This document shows positions 56,366-64,000 of a stretch of 64,000 nucleotides of DNA, piece by piece. Each line of letters starts with the position of its first letter. Within the stretch, counting starts at the first letter, position 1. The stretch comes from an uncultured Vampirovibrio sp. (GTDB lineage: Bacteria > Cyanobacteriota > Vampirovibrionia > Gastranaerophilales > Gastranaerophilaceae), in the NCBI GenBank assembly GCA_910583725.1, contig CAJTXZ010000013.1:11339-75338 (forward strand). Reading direction: 5' to 3'. The notes below the pieces were generated by a model. The model was given only the letters and a program-made list of their open reading frames with translations. It had not been told where the DNA came from and did not search any database. The position numbers were made by a program, and so were the translations under genes.

Positions 56366-56438
56366 AAAGTAAGTATAAATGTTTTATATGGAAAAAGATT
56401 AATTGTATTCAATATTTTTCCATAAAGTGAGTATAAAT
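56366..56438. promoter_or_regulatory. Operator-like repeats between divergent nuclease and XRE genes
   Basis: AAAGTAAGTATAAAT (56366-56380) and AAAGTGAGTATAAAT (56424-56438) are direct repeats. Between them TATGGAAAAA (56387-56396) and TTTTTCCATA (56415-56424) are perfect inverted repeats. This is a typical operator layout for the XRE protein at 56537. Confidence 0.55.
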
Positions 56439-56536
56439 TAATATTATATGAACTGAAATCATTTTACAAGCATTTAATGAGCTCTATTAAGTTCATTTAA
56501 GGGATTTTACGCCTACCATGAAATAGAGGGCTTAAA

Positions 56537-56851
56537 ATGAATAAAAAAGAACTTTTAGGTAAAAGATTAAGAGAATTAAGAAAAAGAAAAGGCATTAATC
56601 AGGAAAAATTGGCAGAATTAATTGATGTTGACCCAACAACAATAAGCAATATTGAAAATGGTAAAAATTATCCTTCCATGATAAATTTAGAAAATATATT
56701 AAAAGTTTTAAACAGCTCATTTTTAGAAGCATTTGATTTTGAACATAAAAACACGGGTGATAATTTAATAATTCAAATAAATAATCAGTTGAAAAATAAT
56801 CCTGAAAAGATTGAGGATTTTTATAAAATAGTTATGGCGCTTACAAAATAG
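56537..56851 (+). CDS. XRE-family regulator
   Basis: A 104-aa protein: helix-turn-helix (LRELRKRKGINQEKLAELID then DPTTISNIENGKNYPS) and a C-terminal helical tail (QLKNNPEKIEDFYKIVMALTK in part). Homologous at the tail to the remnant at 34255-34386. It probably represses itself and the divergent nuclease gene through the repeats at 56366-56438. A repeated candidate RNA element follows 24 bp downstream. Confidence 0.87.
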   Translation: MNKKELLGKRLRELRKRKGINQEKLAELIDVDPTTISNIENGKNYPSMINLENILKVLNSSFLEAFDFEHKNTGDNLIIQINNQLKNNPEKIEDFYKIVMALTK

Positions 56852-56874
56852 CTATCATCCAAAATTTAATTATT

Positions 56875-57047
56875 GCGGGTAATTTTGTACCTCGCCGCCC
56901 TAAAACATTTCATCATTCGCCCGAGAATGGTTTCATTTTTAAAATTCTTGGTGAGGTTTTGACCTAGAGAAAAATTCTACAACTGAAATCTTGCATCCGG
57001 CAACACGAAACTATTTTTAAATTGCGAGAGGGGCTACCCCAGTGTGG
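56875..57047 (+). repeat. XRE-linked repeated element, copy 2 (possible structured RNA)
   Basis: Close to copy 1 over its whole length and on to the tRNA. CATTC-GCCCGA-GAATG hairpin, outer ACCTCGCC/GGTGAGGT pairing with one G-T pair, and a GGGG-CTA-CCCC hairpin near 57030-57040. Substitutions relative to copy 1 often keep pairing. Confidence 0.7.
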
Positions 57048-57135
57048 TTTTTAAAATTGTTACATTGCTTATTCAATCAGGGCGAGGATTTCAGCTCATT
57101 TTATTTTATTGTGTTGTAAAATGTGTTGTTTTTTA

Positions 57136-57171
57136 TAAAAAATTGACTTTTAGGGTTTACCTAAAAGTCAA
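57136..57171 (-). terminator. Terminator of tRNA-fMet
   Basis: TTGACTTTTAGG and CCTAAAAGTCAA, a perfect 12-bp stem, followed on the minus strand by T6. Ends 11 bp from the tRNA 3' end. Confidence 0.85.
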
Positions 57172-57181
57172 TGATATCAAT

Positions 57182-57258
<77 letters not shown>

Positions 57259-57337
57259 ATATTTACTTGTATACCCCATTATTAAACGCTGAAAATAAAA
57301 TTTCAAGTGTTAAAATTTTCAAAGATTTTTAGTTTAC

Positions 57338-57357
57338 CCCTACAATTTATTGTAGGG
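57338..57357. other. Perfect palindrome upstream of DUF5677-like gene
   Basis: CCCTACAAT-TT-ATTGTAGGG, 9-bp stem. No T run, so more likely an operator or 5' UTR hairpin than a terminator. Confidence 0.45.
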
Positions 57358-57408
57358 ATGTTTGCAGAGGCGGCACATAATAAAGTTTTTTGTATTAATA
57401 TAAATGTT

Positions 57409-58104
57409 ATGGAGCTTATCAAAATTCTGAATTTAGATAATTTAATAGAAGCTTGTTTTAATGTTTATCAAGAGATAGGTTTTCAAATTGGAGAGCCACG
57501 CACAATATTGTTAAGAAAAACCATCTCTCGTCTAGAATGCATAAATATTTTATTAACAGAGCAGTTTCCGCATGAGATTTTAATCATTTTAAGAAGTGCT
57601 TTAGAAAGCACTTTATTATTTTGTTACTTGACTGCGTATCCAGAAAAACAAACAGAGTATATTTCGGATTGCGAATTGATAGAACTTAAAAATAGATTTA
57701 TTTCTTTGAAAAATTTCAAAAAAGATATGGAAATTGGTGCAGGATATAAAGTGGATTGGAGTAAATTAATTGCTGAATTTGAACGAGGCTTTAAATGCAA
57801 TTTGTCAAAAGAAAATCAAAATTATTTAATAGAAAAATCAAAAATTAAAGAGTGCAAATTAACAAATGATAATTTTGACAAGATTGATAAATTTTTTAAA
57901 ACTAATAAAAGAATAAGAAAACCATTTTTTATGGATATGGAGAAAATGTATTCAGAGTTGCCACCATTGGAAGAAATAAAAGCTGACTATAGAGATTTAG
58001 TTTTTAATGATTATAATATAAATTCACAGGTTACCCATGGAAATTATTTTAGATGGAAAAGCGGCTTGTATACTGATGATAAATTTTTAGATAAAGTAAA
58101 ATAG
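57409..58104 (+). CDS. Hypothetical protein, DUF5677-like
   Basis: A 231-aa helical protein. The pattern ILIILRSALESTLLFCYLTA followed later by INSQVTHGN resembles DUF5677-type proteins (RSLxExxxxxxYL...SxxVHxN), which are HEPN-like and frequent on islands. I chose ATG 57409 (MELIKIL), since the upstream 34 codons cover a palindrome and read poorly. No ribosome site is clear at either start. It lies between the tRNA-fMet and a tRNA relic. Confidence 0.62.
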   Translation: MELIKILNLDNLIEACFNVYQEIGFQIGEPRTILLRKTISRLECINILLTEQFPHEILIILRSALESTLLFCYLTAYPEKQTEYISDCELIELKNRFISLKNFKKDMEIGAGYKVDWSKLIAEFERGFKCNLSKENQNYLIEKSKIKECKLTNDNFDKIDKFFKTNKRIRKPFFMDMEKMYSELPPLEEIKADYRDLVFNDYNINSQVTHGNYFRWKSGLYTDDKFLDKVK

Positions 58105-58278
58105 CAATTAACAAAAATTGTTATGTATCCATTACTATATTTAAAAGGGCAAGTGCAAATTAGTCAAGATAATAACAGGAAACTTAAACAGGCAACAGAC
58201 CTTTTAATAATAAAGTAATATTATTAATGCCAATAACACTTATTATACCAAGCAAGATACCTAATTCAAAAATAAGCC

Positions 58279-58298
58279 TTATGAGCCCACGAGCTACC
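58279..58298 (-). pseudogene. Relic of the tRNA-fMet 5' half
   Basis: 20 bp nearly identical to the D-loop-to-anticodon part of tRNA-fMet (GGTAGCTCGT, one base missing, GGGCTCATAA). Both tRNA halves around it are lost. Probably a footprint of an older integration or deletion. Confidence 0.55.
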
Positions 58299-58319
58299 TA
58301 ATTGTTAAATATTCAACAA

Positions 58320-58349
58320 TTAACGTGAACCATTTGCTGATGATATAAT
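58320..58349 (+). promoter_or_regulatory. Promoter of the NACHT-like operon
   Basis: TTAACG (58320-58325), 18 bp, TATAAT (58344-58349). The first ATG of the gene is at 58356, where transcription should start, so the mRNA may be leaderless, or translation may begin at ATG 58398. Confidence 0.5.
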
Positions 58350-58355
58350 TATTTT

Positions 58356-61300
58356 ATGCTTGTTGAGCGCTATCTTTCAAATAAAGAACATATAGGTATG
58401 GATGACAATGGCTTTCTTATTGGCGATATTTCTCGCCAAGTAGATAGCGTTACAGGCATAGTGGATTATGTTTATTCGCTTGAAGACTATAGCAGAATTT
58501 CCGATATTATAAAAAATCCGTTTACAATTATAGTTGGAAATGGTGGTCTTGGTAAATCAGTATTATTAGACCAAATATCTTCTTGTATGGAAGAAAACAA
58601 ACATTCTTATTGTAGAATTGACTTGCGTTCCTTGGTGAAAGAAGATGATTTATTTACTAATATCAATAATTTTCTTACCAATATAACCACATCTGATGAA
58701 GAAATTTATATTTTACTTGATGCTATAGATGAAGCAATTGACCACGGCATAAGAAACCCTATAGAACTAATTGCTCAAGATATTAGACGTACTCTTGAAA
58801 TACATTCAAAATGCAAGTTTATTATTACATCAAGAAGTCAGGTTAATAACATAGAATCTTTATCAGTTAAACTCTTGAAAATTTACAATATTGAACAAGA
58901 TAGCAATAGATACATATATCAACTTTGCCCTTTTACTTTAGACAATGTTAAATCTATAGCTAAAACTGATGGAATAACTGATATTGAAGGATTTTTGCAG
59001 GATATTCAAAAATTTTCTTTAGGTAGTTTTTTGGCTACACCGATAACTTGTAAAACTGTAATAAATCTATATAAAGATAATAAAATAAATGATAATACCA
59101 ATCATTATGATATTTATTTTGAGTTGACGTCCGATTTATGCAAAGAAAGCTCTGAATATAGAATTTCACAGGCTGCTGACAGCATAGGGAAATTTCGTAC
59201 ATTTTATACAGATGAGTTATTATTTGTGGCTGCTAAGTTGGCAATAGAATTAAAGGTAAACAATAAGACTTTTTTGACTACGGACGAAAAAGATAAAGAA
59301 CAATGCGTTTTTGTTAAAGATTTTTATAATCTATCAATTAAAACTAAGTTTCATAAGCATTTGAAGTTTACAGAGGAAAATATTAATGCTGTTTTAAATT
59401 CAAAGTTGTTTTATAAAACAGAGAATAAATATGTATTTTGCCAAAAAACATATTTCGATTTTTTGTGTGCATATTATCTTTTTAATATTGATATAAATAT
59501 TAAAGAATTTACGGACTTATTTATTTTTGAAAACAAACTTCACCCTAATTATTATGAAGTAGCTTCTCTTTTGGCTATGCGTGACAAGAAGTTTTTAGAT
59601 TATTTTTTGAAGAAAAACCCTGAAGCGCTGATTTTTTCAAGCATTGTTTTTAATGATTCAGAAGTTAATAAACAACTATTAATAAAATTAATAAATATTG
59701 TCAAAAACAATGAATACAATCATAGAAAAATTAATATATATGCCACTTATAAAAAGTTAAGTTTTATTGAAGCTAAAGAAATTATATTAAAAGCTTTTAA
59801 ATCGAAAAATGAAGATGTTTTAACGCTGGCGGTAGAATATATTCATACTAATAAATTAAATGGTTTTAATAAGCAATTAAAGCAGATAATATTTAATAAC
59901 AAATATTCAAGTAGGCTAAAAATGTATGCTGTCCTAACCGCGAAAGAGAATTTGTCATACAAAGATGTTATAGAGTATCTATCTAAAAAACTTGATTTGA
60001 TACAACAATTTTTTGAACAAGATGAAAAAAATAATTTGCGAGCAGTTGTTTTAGAGGCGCTTTATCCAGCATATATTGACGATAAGACTTTACTATCTTA
60101 TATAGTTCCAATGCAAGATACGGGATATTACGGTTGGTATAGTGATTATATTCGCAAGGAATTTTTGAACTCTAAATATATAAATAAAGACAATGTTTTA
60201 TTATTTACTAAATGGATACTAAATAATGAAATATATGGTATAACAAGAGAGGAACATTGTCATAATTATTCCAAGTATTATTTTCCCGATAATATTAAAA
60301 AATTTTTCGTTACTGCTGTAAATTTTATAAACAATAAAGAAGTTCTTGATGAAATAATAAAATATCAAGCCAAGGTATATACAAAAACTTGTGCATGCCA
60401 CTTTAAGGTTTTATTTGAAAAGATAACAGCAAATAATTGTCTTCGGCTTTATACTCTTAAAAAATATATTGAAGTAACAAATAATGACATTTATTTATCA
60501 TTTGTGGATGAATATTTGTTTATTTCTGATGACATAGGTTATTTAATGGCTTTGTACCATAAAGAAACCAATATGAGCATGAAATCAAAATATAAAACAG
60601 TAATTAATCGTGGCTATTATAAATTTTTATATAGCAACAATATAAAGGATATTCAGTATATTTTCAATGTTTTTAAAGCATATCCTGAATTGAAAAAAGA
60701 ATTTAGTAATTACAGTTTAACAAAATGTTTTATAAGCCCCATAACCGGAGAGCCTGTTGGAAAATATGCAAGAGGAACTAAAAATTATTATTTAGAAGAT
60801 TTAAAAAGACAAGAGGAGCATAAAAGAAAAGAGAAAGAAAGGCTGAAAAAACAACAATTTTGTAATGACGTGTTAACGAGAATTAAAAATAATATTAATA
60901 GCTATAATAAAACCAAAAATTCTGGACACATATTAAATATTTTTGCTTATCTGATACATAAACATGATGATGCGGTTTTGTGCTATGGAGGTGCTTTGGA
61001 TTTTGCATCAATGCGTAACTGGAATAAACTGGATGAATGTGTAAAAACGCAAATTATTGATGTTTGCTTAGACTATTTAAAAGAAAATAAGGCATTTGGT
61101 ATTGATAAAGATTTGAAAACATATATTGAAGCAGGCTCACAATTGGTAATTTGGAATTGCTTAGGTGCTTTATTATTTTTTAAGCAACAGAAGAAGTTGG
61201 ATGAGTATTATGATTTGTTAAAAAAGCACAAAATGGCAATATTGTATTTTAAATATTCAGATAAAGAAGAGAAAATATTGCGGGAATTAACTTTAGATTT

Positions 61301-62129
61301 ATATAAAAATGAAACTGAATTCGTAAAAGCTCAAATTGAGGAACTTTTAAATTTAGATTTATGTTATATTTCACATTATACAGATGTTTTTAATAAATTT
61401 ACTTTGTTGAAAGATGAATTTTTCGATTATTTATATTTTTTGTATAAACAAAATAAGGATAACTTACCTCAAAATGCAAATATTTCAATAATACATTATT
61501 TAGTATCTAAAAATAATGTATTTGGAATTAATGTTTGTATGGAACAAATTAAAAAAAATATGAATGATGCCAGCTTTCCGGATAATGAAGTTTTGATGTC
61601 ATTTTTAAAAAATTTATTGAGAAATTTTCAACCTGAATACTGGGGTCTTATAAAAAAAGTTTTTTATAAGAATAAAAATGGCGTAAATATATTTAAAAGA
61701 GTGGCTGGTTATTTTGACTATCATCAGGGCGCTTGTATAAATTATCGGCAAATATCCAATCATGATTTGGTAGAATTTTACATTTGGATAGGGCGCCACA
61801 TACCCAAAAGAGAGTTTGAATCCGGTTGTTATGATTATAGACACGAAGAGCATATAGAGAATGAAATTTATAATTTTTGGATTAATAGCGGTAATTATAA
61901 GTGTATAAGAGCTATAAGAAAAACAATGTCTAATAAAAATGCATACAAGCGTAGTTATAATATGGTACTTAATCAATATTTGTTAAACAAACAAGTAGAT
62001 ATACAAAAATTTAAAAAACTTGAAAATAAAACGGATAAAAAGCTATTTTTCTTGTTTAATATTGATAACAGCATAACAACGGGCAATATTACTAATTCAA
62101 AAATAGGGCAGATAGGACACAATAATTAA
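58356..62129 (+). CDS. NACHT-like STAND NTPase with C-terminal RHIM-like motif
   Basis: A 1257-aa protein. The NTPase has Walker A IIVGNGGLGKSVLL (residues 58-71), Walker B YILLDAIDEA (118-127) and the sensor FIITSRS (155-161), the pattern of NACHT/STAND ATPases. There is no effector domain before it (only about 50 residues). Residues 300-1230 form a long helical, HEAT-like sensor region. The last 17 residues, NITNSKIGQIGHNN and what precedes them, mirror the N terminus of the next gene product. By analogy to NLRs, the C-terminal region senses a trigger, the ATPase oligomerises, and the end motif recruits the effector. The next gene starts 12 bp later behind AAGGAG. Start may be ATG 58356 (leaderless) or 58398. 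Confidence 0.82.
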   Translation: MLVERYLSNKEHIGMDDNGFLIGDISRQVDSVTGIVDYVYSLEDYSRISDIIKNPFTIIVGNGGLGKSVLLDQISSCMEENKHSYCRIDLRSLVKEDDLFTNINNFLTNITTSDEEIYILLDAIDEAIDHGIRNPIELIAQDIRRTLEIHSKCKFIITSRSQVNNIESLSVKLLKIYNIEQDSNRYIYQLCPFTLDNVKSIAKTDGITDIEGFLQDIQKFSLGSFLATPITCKTVINLYKDNKINDNTNHYDIYFELTSDLCKESSEYRISQAADSIGKFRTFYTDELLFVAAKLAIELKVNNKTFLTTDEKDKEQCVFVKDFYNLSIKTKFHKHLKFTEENINAVLNSKLFYKTENKYVFCQKTYFDFLCAYYLFNIDINIKEFTDLFIFENKLHPNYYEVASLLAMRDKKFLDYFLKKNPEALIFSSIVFNDSEVNKQLLIKLINIVKNNEYNHRKINIYATYKKLSFIEAKEIILKAFKSKNEDVLTLAVEYIHTNKLNGFNKQLKQIIFNNKYSSRLKMYAVLTAKENLSYKDVIEYLSKKLDLIQQFFEQDEKNNLRAVVLEALYPAYIDDKTLLSYIVPMQDTGYYGWYSDYIRKEFLNSKYINKDNVLLFTKWILNNEIYGITREEHCHNYSKYYFPDNIKKFFVTAVNFINNKEVLDEIIKYQAKVYTKTCACHFKVLFEKITANNCLRLYTLKKYIEVTNNDIYLSFVDEYLFISDDIGYLMALYHKETNMSMKSKYKTVINRGYYKFLYSNNIKDIQYIFNVFKAYPELKKEFSNYSLTKCFISPITGEPVGKYARGTKNYYLEDLKRQEEHKRKEKERLKKQQFCNDVLTRIKNNINSYNKTKNSGHILNIFAYLIHKHDDAVLCYGGALDFASMRNWNKLDECVKTQIIDVCLDYLKENKAFGIDKDLKTYIEAGSQLVIWNCLGALLFFKQQKKLDEYYDLLKKHKMAILYFKYSDKEEKILRELTLDLYKNETEFVKAQIEELLNLDLCYISHYTDVFNKFTLLKDEFFDYLYFLYKQNKDNLPQNANISIIHYLVSKNNVFGINVCMEQIKKNMNDASFPDNEVLMSFLKNLLRNFQPEYWGLIKKVFYKNKNGVNIFKRVAGYFDYHQGACINYRQISNHDLVEFYIWIGRHIPKREFESGCYDYRHEEHIENEIYNFWINSGNYKCIRAIRKTMSNKNAYKRSYNMVLNQYLLNKQVDIQKFKKLENKTDKKLFFLFNIDNSITTGNITNSKIGQIGHNN

Positions 62130-62141
62130 AAGGAGAGTTTG

Positions 62142-62351
62142 ATGTTTGATAAAAATGAAAGTATAAGCATTGATAAAATAAATAACTCAAATGTAAAACA
62201 AATCGGACACAGTTATAATAAAGTTGATTGGTTCAAGATTTCAGTTGTTGTCTTATTGTTTATAATTACATTATTTTTACTTTATGAAGCGGGCGTAATA
62301 AATGAGAAAACCGTGCAAGAGATTATTATGAAATTGATATCAAAAATATAA
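62142..62351 (+). CDS. Small membrane effector candidate with N-terminal RHIM-like motif
   Basis: A 69-aa protein. Residues 5-27 hold the motif DKINNSNVKQIGHSYN, matching the C-terminal NITNSKIGQIGHNN of the upstream NTPase. Residues 33-51 are one membrane helix (FKISVVVLLFIITLFLLYEAG in part), and the short C terminus is amphipathic (EKTVQEIIMKLISKI). AAGGAG lies 7 nt before ATG 62142, which I prefer over the TTG before it. Such a protein could be gathered by amyloid-type templating and permeabilise the membrane. That role is inference from layout. Confidence 0.72.
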   Translation: MFDKNESISIDKINNSNVKQIGHSYNKVDWFKISVVVLLFIITLFLLYEAGVINEKTVQEIIMKLISKI

Positions 62352-62374
62352 AGATTACTTGTATGCTTATTGAA

Positions 62375-62545
62375 CTACTCTCGCAGCCCTTCTTGTGGTT
62401 TAAAATTGCTTTGGTGGGGCTGGATACAAGATTTTAGTTGTAGAATTTTTCTCATGTACAAAAATCCTGCCAAGAATTCTAAAAGTGAAACCATTCTCGG
62501 GTAAATGATGAAATGTTTTAGGGTGGCGAGGTATAAAATTACTTC
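62375..62545 (-). repeat. XRE-linked repeated element, copy 3 (inverted)
   Basis: Minus-strand copy of the element at 34398 and 56875, placed 27 bp after the stop of the XRE gene at 62572. The inner hairpin reads CATTT-ACCCGA-GAATG, so a T-G pair replaces C-G and the stem is kept. The outer pairing is weaker here. Confidence 0.68.
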
Positions 62546-62571
62546 TAAAAAATTAAACTATGGAGATAGTT

Positions 62572-62895
62572 TTACAGTAGTGTTTTTAAAATGTTATCTA
62601 TGGTTGCAAGTTTTGTTCTGTCGCTTTTAATTGTTTCTAAATTCTTTAGAATGTTTTGATATAATTCTTCATCGGTTTTGTTTCCGCCAAAAGAAAATAA
62701 CTCATCAGGCTCTAAATTTAATCCCTCCAAGATTTTTTCCAATGTTTCAGCGGTCAAAAATCCATTACCCGTTTCAATAATACTTAGAGCATTTGTTGAT
62801 ACTCCAAGCGTTTCTGCAAATTGTATTTGCGAAACCCCTTTTTCTTTGCGTATTTGACTGATTTTTGTTCCTAATAGCTTTTTAATATCTGCCAT
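62572..62895 (-). CDS. XRE-family regulator
   Basis: A 107-aa helix-turn-helix protein: ISQIRKEKGVSQIQFAETLG and TNALSIIETGNGFLTAETLE. The C-terminal helix (NILKNLETIKSDRTKLATID) resembles the tails of the XRE proteins at 34255 and 56537. AAAAGGTG precedes the ATG. It faces the NACHT-like operon, separated from it by repeated element copy 3. Confidence 0.86.
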   Translation of the reverse strand: MADIKKLLGTKISQIRKEKGVSQIQFAETLGVSTNALSIIETGNGFLTAETLEKILEGLNLEPDELFSFGGNKTDEELYQNILKNLETIKSDRTKLATIDNILKTLL

Positions 62896-63089
62896 AATGC
62901 ACCTTTTTTCATGTTAGATTGTGAACTCAACCAAAAGAACAAAACTAAACTAGTTACATCAACAGTGTAATTTGTATTCTCAAGGTATGAAAAAAGATTG
63001 TATTCAAATGTCTATATTCTTGATGAATATTTGAAAAACAGGGTGGGCAACTATTTTATAAGCAGTTGAAGCAAGAAAAAACGGTAAAA

Positions 63090-63722
63090 ATTTAGTTTTG
63101 AAGAATATTTAAAGGATTTTATTTATTCACAATTAAAAGTTTTAGTGTTTTTGAAGAAGATTAAAGACAATTCAAAAACACTTGATGATATTTTTTACAA
63201 TTTTAGCAAGGATAAACTAAAGAAAAAACCGGCAGAATATTTAATTAATGAAATTGCAGTATTGAAGTGATATAATCCTTTTGCTATTAAAAACAAACAC
63301 ATTCTTTAGTTGATAACATCTGCGCTTTTTGAAAAACTTGAAAAGAAATTTATTAGTCTTGATAATTTTATTCTTCAGTATTGGCCTTGAAATATTGTGA
63401 GAATGTTTGTAGGTAGAAATAGTGAATATAAACTGAAACAGGCAGACATTGCGCTTGCGTGCGAATATTTAAGAAATGTCGGAATAGGCACAGTAAAAAC
63501 CCGATATATAAAGAATAGTTGCAACCGACAGACTGAATCTACCTGGTGCAAGATTTAAATATAATATGTCAAAAGAACTTAAAAATTTATCACAGAAATG
63601 GGAATAAGTAAAATAAAGATTGGTTGCTTATTATGGGATTTTTGTGTTAAAAAATATGATGAAATTTTGTACTATAATGCCTAAATGTAATGAATGCGCA
63701 ATTAGAGAATATTGTCAAAAGT
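63090..63722 (+). pseudogene. Decayed gene, possibly a DNA glycosylase-like protein
   Basis: One frame reads EEYLKDFIYSQLKVLVFLKK and on, with three in-frame stops, as far as ACEYLRNVGIGTVK near 63495. Other frames continue with RIVATDRLNLPGARFKYN and end in MPKCNECAIREYCQK. The GIGTVKPD-like block recalls HhH-GPD glycosylases, but this is weak. The stretch is too broken to be active. Confidence 0.4.
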
Positions 63723-63744
63723 AAAATTTTAAATCATTTTTTGT

Positions 63745-63770
63745 TAAAATAGAGCCTGCAGGCTCTATTA
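63745..63770 (-). terminator. Terminator of tRNA-Pro
   Basis: ATAGAGCC-TGCA-GGCTCTAT palindrome followed on the minus strand by TTTTA, 5 bp after the tRNA 3' end. Confidence 0.75.
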
Positions 63771-63775
63771 TTCAA

Positions 63776-63852
63776 TGGTCGGGACGACAGGATTTGAACC
63801 TGCGACCCCCTCGTCCCAAGCGAGGTGCGCTACCAAGCTGCGCTACGTCCCG
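63776..63852 (-). tRNA. tRNA-Pro(TGG)
   Basis: 77 nt on the minus strand with encoded CCA. Acceptor CGGGACG/CGTCCCG, D arm AGCGCAGCTTGGTAGCGC, anticodon loop CTTGGGA, T loop GTTCAAATC. Confidence 0.95.
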
Positions 63853-64000
63853 AAATTAATCTATTTAATTGTCACCGCAGCTTGGTAGCTTTGCGCTACC
63901 ACCTCTCCTCCAAAGTGACATTTAGTCACTTTCTCGTCGGCAGAGTGCTACGTCCCGAAATTAATCTATTTAATTGTCACCGCAGCTTGGTAGCTTTGCG
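63842..64000. repeat. 105-bp tandem repeat at the tRNA-Pro 5' flank
   Basis: 63842-63895 recurs at 63947-64000 (offset 105 bp), including the first 11 bp of tRNA-Pro and the following spacer, with GGTAGC/GCTACC hairpins. The array runs off the window. Confidence 0.8.

Overview
The window comes from an AT-rich bacterial chromosome. It most resembles a non-photosynthetic relative of Cyanobacteria of the Vampirovibrionia/Gastranaerophilales type. This rests on an OmpR-type regulator that reads as an orthologue of cyanobacterial RpaB, an eleven-gene complex I cluster without nuoEFG (the gene complement of cyanobacterial NDH-1), and a class III-type pilin-like protein. The affiliation is an inference from remembered family sequences, not from a search.

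Positions 1-27600 look like ordinary chromosome: a pilin-like protein, an M14 peptidase, rpaB, a coiled-coil protein, gatD, proS, the nuoABCDHIJKLMN operon (6798-16877, with a good TTTACA-N17-TATAAT promoter), a YD-repeat-like protein, a secreted protein, ispG, a metallophosphoesterase with a TPR protein, a small protein whose frame runs through a C15 tract, a TPR-GT41 glycosyltransferase, a serpin-like exported protein and a GT4-type glycosyltransferase. Several complex I membrane subunits lack charged residues that are normally invariant, as judged by eye.

Positions 27925-34400 hold a very large repeat-rich surface adhesin gene broken by at least three lesions. It ends at the remnant of an IS30-type transposase, which is fused to the tail of an XRE regulator gene.

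Positions 34706-57258 are an integration hot spot. A 45-bp segment of the 3' half of the initiator tRNA gene occurs three times in direct orientation (34706-34750, 48770-48814 and inside the intact tRNA-fMet at 57182-57258). Each copy is followed, in the tRNA direction, by its own terminator. These copies delimit two tandem integrative elements. Element A (34751-48814) carries an orphan N6-methylase-like protein, an HsdR_N-nuclease/P-loop ATPase fusion, a FimB-sized recombinase beside 16-bp inverted repeats, a PrimPol/helicase module, an excisionase-like protein, and an integrase frameshifted in a G tract just before its catalytic tyrosine. Element B (48815-57226) carries an excisionase/HUH-Rep/serine recombinase/tyrosine integrase operon, a membrane-anchored Mrr-like nuclease (frameshifted) and an XRE regulator.

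Beyond the tRNA (57259-62900) is a compact defence-like island. A 1257-aa NACHT-like STAND NTPase is followed 12 bp later by a 69-aa single-pass membrane protein. The C terminus of the NTPase and the N terminus of the small protein carry the same short motif with an Asn-Ser...Gln-Ile-Gly-His core, which resembles a RHIM/amyloid signalling motif. This two-gene sensor-effector pair is the most exciting candidate in the window. A roughly 170-nt sequence with conserved hairpins follows an XRE gene at three places (34398, 56875 and, inverted, 62375) and may be a structured RNA or an element terminus. The window ends with a decayed gene, tRNA-Pro(TGG) and a 105-bp tandem repeat built from tRNA-flanking sequence.
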